Both the position numbers and the translations under genes were made by a program. A DNA stretch of 64,000 nucleotides, from the NCBI GenBank assembly GCA_902611845.1, contig CACMAX010000001.1, positions 124,001 through 188,000 on the forward strand. The letters run 5' to 3'. Positions within the stretch are counted from its first letter, which is position 1. Each line of letters begins with the position of its first letter. Under the pieces are notes generated by a model. That model was not told the origin of the DNA and did no database searches. It saw nothing but the letters and a program-made list of their open reading frames with translations. Shown one piece after another: positions 17,172 to 25,016 of the stretch. The DNA comes from an uncultured Pelagibacteraceae bacterium. Its GTDB lineage: Bacteria; Pseudomonadota; Alphaproteobacteria; Pelagibacterales; Pelagibacteraceae.

Positions 17172-17639
17172 TTATTTTTTTAATTTACCTGTAAGTACAA
17201 GATTATCAGTTTTAAAATTATTTTTATTCTCATTAATAAAATCATCCATAATTTTTATTTTATCTTCTTCAAATTCTGTAACTTTTCGTTTATCTAGATC
17301 AATATAAAGAGAGAGACTTTCTGTTGTTGCAGCAAGTTTTTTTGTTTTTTTTTCAATCATTTCACATTTTAAATGTAATCTTTTTTTATCATGATCAAAA
17401 AAAGTACAATAAACATCTACTTCTTCGTTCTCTTTAATTTCATTGTTATAAGTTGTTCTTGTTTCAACCACCATTGTGCTTCTTTTATTAATTTGTGCTT
17501 TAGCTCCACCCATTTCAAATTTATTAAGCATCGTCTCCCAAGCTTCATCAAAAATTAAAACATAATAAGCCATGTTCATATGCTCATTATAATCTGTCCA
17601 ATCTTTAATTATTTTTCTCGAAGCCAAATGAAATGACAT
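17172..17639 (-). CDS. cdhB: Hotdog thioesterase, probable betainyl-CoA thioesterase
   Basis: A 155-residue single hotdog domain of the 4HBT type. The active-site segment DYNEHMNMAYYVLIFDEAW at residues 16-34 has the DxNxHMN pattern, also seen in the thioesterase half of carnitine dehydrogenase-thioesterase fusions. In carnitine degradation this enzyme hydrolyses betainyl-CoA to glycine betaine and CoA. Neighbours support this: the dehydrocarnitine-cleaving enzyme and carnitine dehydrogenase are transcribed divergently at 18563 and 19450. The gene lies four bases after the HpcH-type lyase gene and abuts the HD gene. General acyl-CoA thioesterase activity cannot be excluded. Confidence 0.78.
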   Translation of the reverse strand: MSFHLASRKIIKDWTDYNEHMNMAYYVLIFDEAWETMLNKFEMGGAKAQINKRSTMVVETRTTYNNEIKENEEVDVYCTFFDHDKKRLHLKCEMIEKKTKKLAATTESLSLYIDLDKRKVTEFEEDKIKIMDDFINENKNNFKTDNLVLTGKLKK

Positions 17640-17643
17640 TTTA

Positions 17644-18504
17644 TCAGCTTTTATTTATTTTATTTGCTACTAACAATTTTCTTTGCATCTCTCGTAAAAC
17701 TGGTCTTTCTATTAATTTACCATCAATTACAACCAAACCTGTATTAGCTTTTTTAAATTGATCCATAATTCTTTTAGCTTTACTTATTTCTTCTTCTGAT
17801 GGAGTAAAAATTTCATTTAAGATGCTTATTTGTTTTGGATGAATAGATCCTTTTCCAGTAAAACCTAAGTTTTTAACAAACTGCGCTTCTTTTTTCATCC
17901 CTTCCATATTTTCAAGATTTAAATACGGAACATCAATAACATCAACTCCTTTACTTGCACCAGCATGAACTAATCTTGATCTTGCATAAACTAAATTCTC
18001 TAATTTGTTTTCCACTCTCAATTCTGCTGCCATATCTTCTCCTCCGAAATAAAGAGCAACTATTCTATCGCTAGAGTGTGCAATATCATAAATACTTTCA
18101 AGAGCTTGATTAGTTTCCATTATAACATGAAGATCAGTATCTAAACCACAATCAGTAAGCATGTCATCAATAAATGTAATTTCGTCAGGTGTTTTAACTT
18201 TAGGCAACATGATAGCTTTAACTTTTAGTTTATTTGAAGCAATAGCTTCTAAGTCTAGAAGTCCATGTTTGGTTCTTTGACAATTTAATCTAACAACTAA
18301 TTCAACATCATTTTTTACTTCTAGTGACTTTAATGCATCAATAGTATTTTTTCTTGCTTCATCTTTATCTTTCATGGCTATTCCATCTTCTAATTCAATA
18401 CAAACCATATCAGCACCTGAAGCTAAGGCTTTTGGAAACATTTCTGGTTGAAGACCTGGGGTAAATATAAAACTACGTCTTACTCTTAGTTTATTTAAGT
18501 CCAT
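17644..18504 (-). CDS. HpcH/HpaI (citrate lyase beta-type) aldolase/lyase
   Basis: A 286-residue TIM-barrel lyase of the CitE/malyl-CoA lyase group. Recognisable parts are RRSFIFTPG near residues 9-17, the acidic metal-site segment ADMVCIELEDGIAMKDKDEAR at about 31-51, a conserved arginine in VVRLNCQRT near 70, and GKGSIHPKQI near 219-228. Mg-dependent cleavage or formation of a 3-hydroxyacyl-CoA such as malyl- or citramalyl-CoA is the usual chemistry. It is first in the minus-strand operon with the thioesterase, HD oxygenase and GMC enzyme. Its place in carnitine breakdown is not known to me; it may process the acetoacetate-derived or another CoA product. Confidence 0.83.
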   Translation of the reverse strand: MDLNKLRVRRSFIFTPGLQPEMFPKALASGADMVCIELEDGIAMKDKDEARKNTIDALKSLEVKNDVELVVRLNCQRTKHGLLDLEAIASNKLKVKAIMLPKVKTPDEITFIDDMLTDCGLDTDLHVIMETNQALESIYDIAHSSDRIVALYFGGEDMAAELRVENKLENLVYARSRLVHAGASKGVDVIDVPYLNLENMEGMKKEAQFVKNLGFTGKGSIHPKQISILNEIFTPSEEEISKAKRIMDQFKKANTGLVVIDGKLIERPVLREMQRKLLVANKINKS

Positions 18505-18562
18505 TTAATTTTATTTCCTATAATTATCAATGATATGATATTATATTTTTCTATAAATAAAA

Positions 18563-19450
18563 ATGAACAATAAAGTCTTCATCTCATGCGCAGTTACAGG
18601 ATCTGGTGATACAGCAAGCAAACATCCTGATTTGCCCAAAACTCCAGAGCAAATTGCAAAAGCAGCAATAGAGTCTGCGAAAGCTGGTGCTGCTATTGCT
18701 CATATTCATGTTAGAGAAGACGATGGAACTCCAAGTAGAAGACTCGAGCTTTATAAAGAAGTAGTTGATAGAGTAAGATCATCTGAAACTGATGTAATTC
18801 TTAATCTTACAACAGGAATGGGTGGTGATTTAGATATAGGCCAAGGCAAAAACCCTTTAGAATTTGGTCCGATGACAGACATGGCAAATGTAATGGAGAG
18901 AATAGCCAATGCTGAACAATTTCTTCCAGAAATATGTACACTTGATTGTGGTACATTAAATTTTGGAGACAGCTCTGTTATTACAGTTAATACACCTAAC
19001 GATTTAAGAAAAGCTGCTAAAAAGCTTCAGGAAATAAAAGTTAAACCTGAAATAGAAGCTTTTGATCTAGGAAATATGTGGTTTGGAGCTCAGTTATATA
19101 AAGAAGGATTGTTAAGTGATCCACCTCTTTTTCAAATGTGTTTAGGAATACCTTGGGGAGCACCCGCAACACCATTAGCTATGCAAGCAATGAAAGATAT
19201 AATGCCCAAAGAAGGCATATGGTCAGGTTTTGCAATATCTAAAAATGAAATGCCGTATGTTGCACAAACTGTAGTAATGGGAGGTAACCCAAGAGTTGGA
19301 TTAGAGGATAATTTATATTTATCTAAAGGTAAATTAGCAACAAATCCTCAATTAGTTGAGAAAGCTATAAGAATAGTTACAGATCTTGGTGTAGAGATTA
19401 TGTCACCTTCAGAAACAAGAGAAAAATTAAAACTTGTAAAACACAAGTAA
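18563..19450 (+). CDS. cdhC: BKACE enzyme, probable 3-dehydrocarnitine:acetyl-CoA trimethylamine transferase
   Basis: A 295-residue protein of the beta-keto acid cleavage enzyme (DUF849) family. It has the family start VFISCAVTGSGDT, zinc ligands H47 and H49 in AIAHIHVR and E248 in RVGLED. BKACE enzymes convert a beta-keto acid plus acetyl-CoA into acetoacetate and a new CoA ester; with 3-dehydrocarnitine the products are betainyl-CoA and acetoacetate. The gene overlaps the carnitine dehydrogenase gene by one base (TAATG) and faces the thioesterase operon across a 58-base divergent promoter region. The substrate rests on this context. Confidence 0.87.
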   Translation: MNNKVFISCAVTGSGDTASKHPDLPKTPEQIAKAAIESAKAGAAIAHIHVREDDGTPSRRLELYKEVVDRVRSSETDVILNLTTGMGGDLDIGQGKNPLEFGPMTDMANVMERIANAEQFLPEICTLDCGTLNFGDSSVITVNTPNDLRKAAKKLQEIKVKPEIEAFDLGNMWFGAQLYKEGLLSDPPLFQMCLGIPWGAPATPLAMQAMKDIMPKEGIWSGFAISKNEMPYVAQTVVMGGNPRVGLEDNLYLSKGKLATNPQLVEKAIRIVTDLGVEIMSPSETREKLKLVKHK

Positions 19451-20391
19451 TGTCAAAAATTAAAACTGTGGGAATTGTTGGAACTGGTGTCATAGGGACT
19501 GGATGGATAATAAGAAATTTAGCACACAATAAAATTGTTCATGCATATGATCAAAATAAAAATCTTAAAAGTTATGTTTTAAAAGAGATAAGAAGAACTT
19601 CAAAAAGTATAAAAAAACTATTTGGAAAAAAAATTTTAATTAAAAATTTAAAATTTTTTAATTCACTTGAAAAAGCTCTTGTAAATGTCGATTTTGTTCA
19701 AGAAAGTGTATTAGAAAATTATAAAGTTAAAACCGATTTGATACACAAAATCTCAAAATATGTAAAATCAAATGTAATTATTTCCTCAAGCTCCTCAGGA
19801 CTTTTACCCTCTAAAATTTTTTCTAAGAGTAAAAATCCACAAAGAGGCATAATTGGGCATCCATTTAACCCAGCATATTTGTTGCCAGCAGTTGAAATTG
19901 TTCCTGGAAAAAAAACTACAAAAAAGTTTCTTTTAGACGCAAACAAATATTATAAATCAATCTCAATGAAACCAATTATGCTTAAAAAAGAACTACCAGG
20001 TTATTTATCAGATAGACTTCAAGAAGCACTGTGGAGAGAAGGTTTGCATATAATTAACGAAAATTATGCAACAACTCAAGAATTAGATCGTGCAATAGAA
20101 GATGGACCAGGTCTTAGGTACTCGATAATGGGCACCTTTTTAACCTTTCATCTTGCAGGAGGTAATGAAGGAATGAAGCATATGTTAAAACAATTTGGTC
20201 CAGCTCTAAAATTACCTTGGACAAAATTAAAAGCTCCAAAATTAACAAATAAATTATCTAATAAACTTATATCAGGCACAAAAAAACAAGCCAAAGGTAA
20301 ATCAATTAATATGCTTTCAAATATTAGGGATCAATACTTAGTCGATGTTTTAAAAATTAGAAAAAAATATGAGAATAAAATTAGAAATTGA
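19450..20391 (+). CDS. cdhA: L-carnitine 3-dehydrogenase
   Basis: A 313-residue NAD-dependent enzyme of the 3-hydroxyacyl-CoA dehydrogenase fold without the enoyl-CoA hydratase part. The Rossmann loop GTGVIG is at residues 11-16, a VQESVLEN strand near 83-90, the catalytic H137 in GHPFNP, and the segment DGPGLRYSIMGTFLTFHLAGG at about 218-238 is characteristic of L-carnitine dehydrogenase. It oxidises L-carnitine to 3-dehydrocarnitine, the substrate of the preceding BKACE enzyme. The C-terminus is unusually lysine-rich. It overlaps the GFA gene by one base (TGATG). Confidence 0.86.
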   Translation: MSKIKTVGIVGTGVIGTGWIIRNLAHNKIVHAYDQNKNLKSYVLKEIRRTSKSIKKLFGKKILIKNLKFFNSLEKALVNVDFVQESVLENYKVKTDLIHKISKYVKSNVIISSSSSGLLPSKIFSKSKNPQRGIIGHPFNPAYLLPAVEIVPGKKTTKKFLLDANKYYKSISMKPIMLKKELPGYLSDRLQEALWREGLHIINENYATTQELDRAIEDGPGLRYSIMGTFLTFHLAGGNEGMKHMLKQFGPALKLPWTKLKAPKLTNKLSNKLISGTKKQAKGKSINMLSNIRDQYLVDVLKIRKKYENKIRN

Positions 20392-20801
20392 TGAAAGAAA
20401 AAATTTTTATAAGTAAAACTGGCGGATGTATCTGTGGAGATATAACTTTTAACGTTAAGCTTGATGAAGTTCCTTTAGTTTTCAATTGTCATTGCATTGA
20501 TTGTAGAAAAAAAATAGGGGGAATGATGACAATAATACTGCTTAGAGATGGAGCAATAGATATAGATAAATCAAAATTAAAAATTTATGAACACGAAGGA
20601 GGCAGTGGTAATAAAATAAAGAAACATTTTTGTGGAAAGTGCGCAGCACCAATATTGACTTATGTGGAAAAGTACAAGAAATACTATTTATATGCAGGTT
20701 TACTTGATGATATCAGTTTTTTAAAAAAAGCAGAAAATATACATTTTAAAGAGTCTCATTTCCCATTTATGGAAATAAATGAAAAAAATATTAAAGTTTA
20801 G
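20391..20801 (+). CDS. Second GFA-family zinc protein
   Basis: A 136-residue protein with the GFA cysteine pattern: C13 and C15 (GGCICGDITF), C33, C35 and C38 (FNCHCIDCRKK), and a later HFCGKCAAPI pair. The ATG at 20391 shares a base with the stop of carnitine dehydrogenase (TGATG), preferred over an in-frame TTG one codon earlier. Third in the carnitine operon, it may detoxify formaldehyde or another glutathione adduct formed during methylamine breakdown; this is inferred from position. It shares the fold, but not close sequence, with the protein at 14589. Confidence 0.85.
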   Translation: MKEKIFISKTGGCICGDITFNVKLDEVPLVFNCHCIDCRKKIGGMMTIILLRDGAIDIDKSKLKIYEHEGGSGNKIKKHFCGKCAAPILTYVEKYKKYYLYAGLLDDISFLKKAENIHFKESHFPFMEINEKNIKV

Positions 20802-20804
20802 TTG

Positions 20805-21590
20805 TTAGTGCATTCTCAAAGTATTGCCATCTACGGCAATTACTTGCCCAGATATTCTTGGAGCATCATTAGAAATTAGAAAGCTACAAATTTTTCCAAT
20901 GTCTTCTTCGTATACCCAAGTATTCATTGATGTCATTGAAACAAATTCTTTTTCTATTAATTTTTTTGAAACATTTAAAAATTTAGATTTATCTCTTATA
21001 ACTCTTCCCATTCTATCTCCTTTAATTGTTCCTGGACAAATAGCATTTACTCTAATTTTAAATTTTCCTAGTTCCATTGCCAATGTTTTGGTTATACCAA
21101 CAACTGCCCACTTACTTGCACAGTAAGGAGATCTTAATGGAAATCCAAATATACCTGCAGTTGATGATAAATTTATTATTGCTCCGCCTTTATTTTTTTT
21201 AAGCATTGGAATTGAATACTTTGAAAAATAAAAATGGCTTATAACATTCACCTTTAAAGTGTTTTCCCAATCTTTACTTTTTAATTTTTCAAGTGTTCCA
21301 GTTGGCCCGGCAATTCCAACATTATTAATAAGAGCATCAATTTTTTTTGTTTTTTTTAATACTTTGGTAAAAAAATTCTTTACTTGGTTCTCGTCTGAGG
21401 CATCACATTGAAAAACAAATAGTTTTTTATTATTTAGTTTATGCTTTTTGCATTTGTTAAGAAAAGTGGCATTGATATCACAAAGATATACTGTTGCACC
21501 TTTCTCTAAAAATATTTTTGCCGAACTCCAGCCTATTCCTGAACCTCCAGCAGATATAACTATTCTTTTGTTTTTTAAATCTATACTCAT
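20805..21590 (-). CDS. Short-chain dehydrogenase/reductase
   Basis: A 261-residue classical SDR. The cofactor loop GGSGIG is at residues 15-20, NNVGIAG near 89-95, and the catalytic S142/S143, Y156 and K160 (YCASK) are present. The acidic D38 after the second strand (YLCDINATF) favours NAD over NADP. It is four bases downstream of the ProV-type ATPase on the same strand, so it probably belongs to the quaternary-amine import unit. A hydroxy group on an imported substrate, such as a stereoisomer of carnitine, is a possible target but unproven. Confidence 0.85.
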   Translation of the reverse strand: MSIDLKNKRIVISAGGSGIGWSSAKIFLEKGATVYLCDINATFLNKCKKHKLNNKKLFVFQCDASDENQVKNFFTKVLKKTKKIDALINNVGIAGPTGTLEKLKSKDWENTLKVNVISHFYFSKYSIPMLKKNKGGAIINLSSTAGIFGFPLRSPYCASKWAVVGITKTLAMELGKFKIRVNAICPGTIKGDRMGRVIRDKSKFLNVSKKLIEKEFVSMTSMNTWVYEEDIGKICSFLISNDAPRISGQVIAVDGNTLRMH

Positions 21591-21594
21591 AATT

Positions 21595-22620
21595 TTAAGA
21601 TTTACTCAAAGAGTGTTGTAGCTCTTTATTAGTGATATATCCTTTAACATTTCCTTGTTTATCAACCACCTCGCAATTGGCATTATTACAAACAACTTGT
21701 GGCAAAAACTCCTCAATAAACTGATCTTCATGTATTTTAATAAGATTATTTTTTTCTTCATTAGTTGTTTCATTTATTGATTTCATTATAATTTTAGCTT
21801 TAATCACTTTTGCTCTATTTACATCCTTGACAAAAGCTTCAACATAATCATCAGCTGGATTCATAATAATATCCACAGGGCTTCCAACTTGAACAAGCTT
21901 GCCAGCATTAAGAATTCCAATGTGATCACCAAGCTTTAATGACTCATCTAAGTCATGAGTAATAAATACAATAGTTTTTTTTAGTTCCGATTGAAGAGCT
22001 AGTAACTGTTTTTGCATATCACTTCTAATTAAAGGGTCTAAAGCTGAAAAAGCCTCATCCATTAACATTATATCTGTATCAGTTGCCAATGCTCTTGCTA
22101 GTCCAACTCGTTGTTGCATACCTCCAGATAACTGATTTGGAAATTGATTTTCAAAACCTGTTAATCCAACAGATTCAATTTTTTCCATAGACACATTGTT
22201 TCTCTTTTCAAGCTCTACACCTTGCATTTCAAGTCCATATCCAACATTTTGCAATACTGTTTTGTGAGGAAACAAACCAAACCTTTGAAAAACCATACTC
22301 ATTTTATGTCGTCTAAAATCAATTAGCTCTTCCTTTTTAAGGCTCATTACATTAGTTCCTTCAATTAGGATTTCACCATCAGTTGGATCTATTAATCTAT
22401 TTAAATGTCTTATGAGAGTTGATTTACCTGAACCCGATAAACCCATACAAACAAATGTTTCACCTTCATTAATTTTTAGAGTTACATTGTCTAGTCCAAC
22501 TGTGTGACCTGTTTTTTCTAAAATTTCTTCCTTACTTGAACCATCTTTGACCATCTGCAAAACACTGGATGGTTTTGGACCAAATATTTTAAATACATTA
22601 TTTATTTCAATTTTAGACAT
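21595..22620 (-). CDS. proV: Glycine betaine/quaternary amine ABC ATPase (ProV-type), first copy
   Basis: A 341-residue ATPase of the ProV/OpuA class. The family-specific leader IFGPKP...EEILEKTGHTVGLDNV precedes Walker A GLSGSGKST near residue 58; the signature is LSGGMQQRVGLARAL near 164 and Walker B IMLMDEAFSALDP near 185. After residue 270 a single, reduced CBS-like segment remains (VVDKQGNVKGYITNKEL). The gene precedes the SDR on the minus strand and is divergent from the dioxygenase at 22738. A second ProV-type ATPase is encoded at 27217, so two ATPases accompany one permease. Confidence 0.9.
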   Translation of the reverse strand: MSKIEINNVFKIFGPKPSSVLQMVKDGSSKEEILEKTGHTVGLDNVTLKINEGETFVCMGLSGSGKSTLIRHLNRLIDPTDGEILIEGTNVMSLKKEELIDFRRHKMSMVFQRFGLFPHKTVLQNVGYGLEMQGVELEKRNNVSMEKIESVGLTGFENQFPNQLSGGMQQRVGLARALATDTDIMLMDEAFSALDPLIRSDMQKQLLALQSELKKTIVFITHDLDESLKLGDHIGILNAGKLVQVGSPVDIIMNPADDYVEAFVKDVNRAKVIKAKIIMKSINETTNEEKNNLIKIHEDQFIEEFLPQVVCNNANCEVVDKQGNVKGYITNKELQHSLSKS

Positions 22621-22698
22621 TCGAATAAAGTTAGTTGTTATATTAACAAATAACTTAACGCTAATAAATCTCTCAAAAAATATTAAGTCAACTATTAA

Positions 22699-22729
22699 TT
22701 GAATTGAAATGTGAATTATTTTATATAAT
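22699..22729 (+). promoter_or_regulatory. Possible sigma-70-type promoter for the dioxygenase gene
   Basis: A TTGAAT element at 22699-22704 and a TATATAAT block at 22722-22729 lie ahead of the ATG at 22738, with 17 bases to TATATA or 19 to TATAAT. Transcription would begin almost at the start codon, giving a very short leader. In such AT-rich DNA similar boxes are common. Confidence 0.3.
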
Positions 22730-22737
22730 CATTATTT

Positions 22738-23862
22738 ATGCACTCAATTTCAAAAATCTCAAAAAATGGGACTTATCTCCAAGTAATTTGGGATGACGGG
22801 AGAGAAAGTAAATTTAATTATATGTGGCTGAGAGATAATTGTCCAACAGCACACGATAAAGATTCTAGGCATCGAATGTTTAATATTTTAGATGTGTCAG
22901 AAAATATAAACCCAAAAAAATATAATCTTAATAGCGATGGTAAATTAGAAATAGAGTGGAGCGAGGGAAATCATGTAAGCCATTATGATATTAGTTGGCT
23001 TAGAGAAAATTGTTACACAATAAAAAATAACGAAGAATATAAATCACCCTATAAATTATGGGATAGCAGTTTAGAAAAAAATATTGATAGTATATATATA
23101 GATCACAATGAAATTATTTCTTCTGAAGAGGGATTAATTAAATGGTTAGAGCTTCTTCACTTTAAAGGAATAGCTATAGTTTATAATGCTCCAGTAGAAA
23201 AAAATTCAGCGTTTCCTGTTTTAAATAGAATTAGTCACACAAGAGAGACATTTTTTAAAACACCTTTTGAAGTTATAAATATACCAAAACCGAATAATTC
23301 AGCTTATACAGCCCATGCACTTCAAAATCATATGGATTTACCATGGTTTGAAAATCCTCCTGGATATCAATTTTTGCATTGTTTAGTTAATTCAGCAAAA
23401 GGAGGTGACTCATCAGCAGTAGATGCATTTGCAGTAGCAGAATATTTAAAGAATAACGACAGAGATACTTTTGATACGTTAACAAAAATTCCTCTAAAGT
23501 TTAGAGATAAAGATTATACACAAGAAGCTCATAGAAGTTTTTATGGCACTGCAATAAGCCTAACAAAAGATGGTGATTATAATGATGTTAGATTTAGTAC
23601 TGCAACTATGGACGCCTTAGATTGTCATCCAGATCAAATGGATAAAGTTTATAAATCACATCATAAATTTGGAAAACTTTTACACGATGATAAATTTCAA
23701 ATAAAATTTAGGCTAAGACCAGGAGATATATATACATTCAATAATAGAAGAGTGCTTCATGGAAGAACAGAGTTTGATCCCAATTCTGGACACAGACACC
23801 TACAAGGTTATTACATGGATAGAGATGAAATTGTGGGTAGATTAAATTATCTTAAGAAATAA
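22738..23862 (+). CDS. Gamma-butyrobetaine hydroxylase-family Fe/2-oxoglutarate dioxygenase (BBOX/TmpA-like)
   Basis: The 374-residue protein has the N-terminal DUF971-like domain (residues 10-95, with WLRDNCP at 30-36) and a TauD-type catalytic domain. Iron ligands H198, D200 and H341 and the 2-oxoglutarate R353 have the same spacing as in human BBOX1 (H202, D204, H347, R360). In the zinc site only C35 and H82 match; the other two cysteines are replaced, with H39 and H45 nearby. The family hydroxylates gamma-butyrobetaine to L-carnitine, while TmpA hydroxylates trimethylaminoethylphosphonate. Both fit: carnitine dehydrogenase genes and a TmpB-like gene are close. A bidirectional terminator follows. 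Confidence 0.85.
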   Translation: MHSISKISKNGTYLQVIWDDGRESKFNYMWLRDNCPTAHDKDSRHRMFNILDVSENINPKKYNLNSDGKLEIEWSEGNHVSHYDISWLRENCYTIKNNEEYKSPYKLWDSSLEKNIDSIYIDHNEIISSEEGLIKWLELLHFKGIAIVYNAPVEKNSAFPVLNRISHTRETFFKTPFEVINIPKPNNSAYTAHALQNHMDLPWFENPPGYQFLHCLVNSAKGGDSSAVDAFAVAEYLKNNDRDTFDTLTKIPLKFRDKDYTQEAHRSFYGTAISLTKDGDYNDVRFSTATMDALDCHPDQMDKVYKSHHKFGKLLHDDKFQIKFRLRPGDIYTFNNRRVLHGRTEFDPNSGHRHLQGYYMDRDEIVGRLNYLKK

Positions 23863-23864
23863 AA

Positions 23865-23895
23865 AAAAGGGCTTTGATATTTTCAAAGCCCTTTT
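23865..23895. terminator. Bidirectional terminator between dioxygenase and ProX genes
   Basis: A 13-bp stem AAAAGGGCTTTGA / TCAAAGCCCTTTT with a TATTT loop begins three bases after the dioxygenase stop and ends 20 bases before the stop of the minus-strand binding protein. A and T runs on the two sides suit both directions. Confidence 0.92.
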
Positions 23896-23914
23896 AATTA
23901 ATTAGTTAAAAGAT

Positions 23915-24919
23915 TTATTTTGGAATCCAACTTTTCCATTTGTCTGGATTGTTATCTTTCCATTCTTTTACAACTTCTTTAAGTTCTCTATTTTTCTGTT
24001 TTACTTCAACTAACATTACAGCTTGATCAGCATTATCGAATTTCATTTTAGTAAAAAATTCAGCTGCTTTAGCGTGCTCAGGCTTAGCAAAAGTATCAGG
24101 ATTACCATAATTGAAAGTGTAGTCCTTTGCCCAACCAGTTGCTGGCCATGCTGCAGTTCCACAATCTTTCCAGTTGTTTGCTTCAGTGAAGCTATCACAA
24201 ACTTTGTGATCTGGAAGTTTTACACCAACCATGTCATAAGCACCAAAGAACCAGTGAGGTTCCCATAAATATAACAAGAAAGGTTCTTTTCTTTCATAAG
24301 CAGCGACAGCTTCTGCAATTGCTGCTGCTTCAGTTCCTAATTCATCAGCTTGGAAATCAATACCTAAAAGATCAAGTCTTTTTTGGTCATGACAGTTCCA
24401 CCCTGCAACAGGACAACCAATAAGTCTTCCTTTACCTCCAGATTCAATTGTAGCAAATTTATCTTTATGCTTATTTAAATCTTTCCATGTTTTAATTCCT
24501 AAACTTTCAGCTGCATATCTAGGAATGTAGTAATCAGATAAACCTATAATTCCAGATGTTCCTAAAAGTTTTACACTTCCATCACCTTCATAATTAAACA
24601 TAGTTTGACCATCGTAAATTAGCGGACCTTTCATCATTACTGTGTCTGCTTCGGCATAACTTGGCCAACTTTCGCATGCAAAATCAATTTCTCCAGCTGC
24701 AATTGCTTCCCATAAACCTGTACCTGATGGGAATACAACTCTTTTGACTTTGTATCCTAACTCTTCTTCTAGCATACTCACAGCTACTTGACATGTAATC
24801 TCTCCACCAGTCCAGTCAGCGACTGCAGCCGTTAATCTTTTAGCGTTTGCAGTACCAAAGCTTCCTAGAACTAATATAAGTGACAATATCAATGCTGAAA
24901 TACTTTTTGATATTTTCAT
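23915..24919 (-). CDS. proX: Glycine betaine/quaternary amine-binding protein (ProX/OpuAC-type)
   Basis: A 334-residue periplasmic binding protein of the OpuAC domain family. The chosen ATG is five codons inside the longest frame because a clear GAGGG ribosome site lies eight bases ahead of it and overlaps the earlier ATG. The signal peptide covers about residues 1-26 (ending TANA). The mature protein contains many Trp and Tyr residues, as in quaternary-ammonium aromatic boxes, for example DWTGGEITC near 35, LWEPHWFFGAYD near 218 and AWPATGWAKD near 255. It follows the permease gene by 97 bases. Ligand candidates are gamma-butyrobetaine, carnitine, glycine betaine or choline. Confidence 0.92.
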   Translation of the reverse strand: MKISKSISALILSLILVLGSFGTANAKRLTAAVADWTGGEITCQVAVSMLEEELGYKVKRVVFPSGTGLWEAIAAGEIDFACESWPSYAEADTVMMKGPLIYDGQTMFNYEGDGSVKLLGTSGIIGLSDYYIPRYAAESLGIKTWKDLNKHKDKFATIESGGKGRLIGCPVAGWNCHDQKRLDLLGIDFQADELGTEAAAIAEAVAAYERKEPFLLYLWEPHWFFGAYDMVGVKLPDHKVCDSFTEANNWKDCGTAAWPATGWAKDYTFNYGNPDTFAKPEHAKAAEFFTKMKFDNADQAVMLVEVKQKNRELKEVVKEWKDNNPDKWKSWIPK

Positions 24920-24927
24920 ATTATTTT

Positions 24928-24932
24928 CCCTC
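24928..24932 (-). promoter_or_regulatory. Ribosome binding site deciding the proX start
   Basis: GAGGG on the minus strand, eight bases from the ATG at 24919. The alternative upstream ATG at 24934 overlaps this site, so it cannot use it. Confidence 0.8.
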
Positions 24933-25016
24933 ATTTTAATTAGTTAAAAACTTATTTTAGATCAAAATTGATAGTTATGTAAACTTATAATATTGTAACG
25001 TTTTTGTTTAGAATGC

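Noticed and set aside
24920..24934. Upstream ATG for proX at 24934
   Set aside because: The GAGGG ribosome site overlaps this ATG and is placed correctly for the ATG at 24919.
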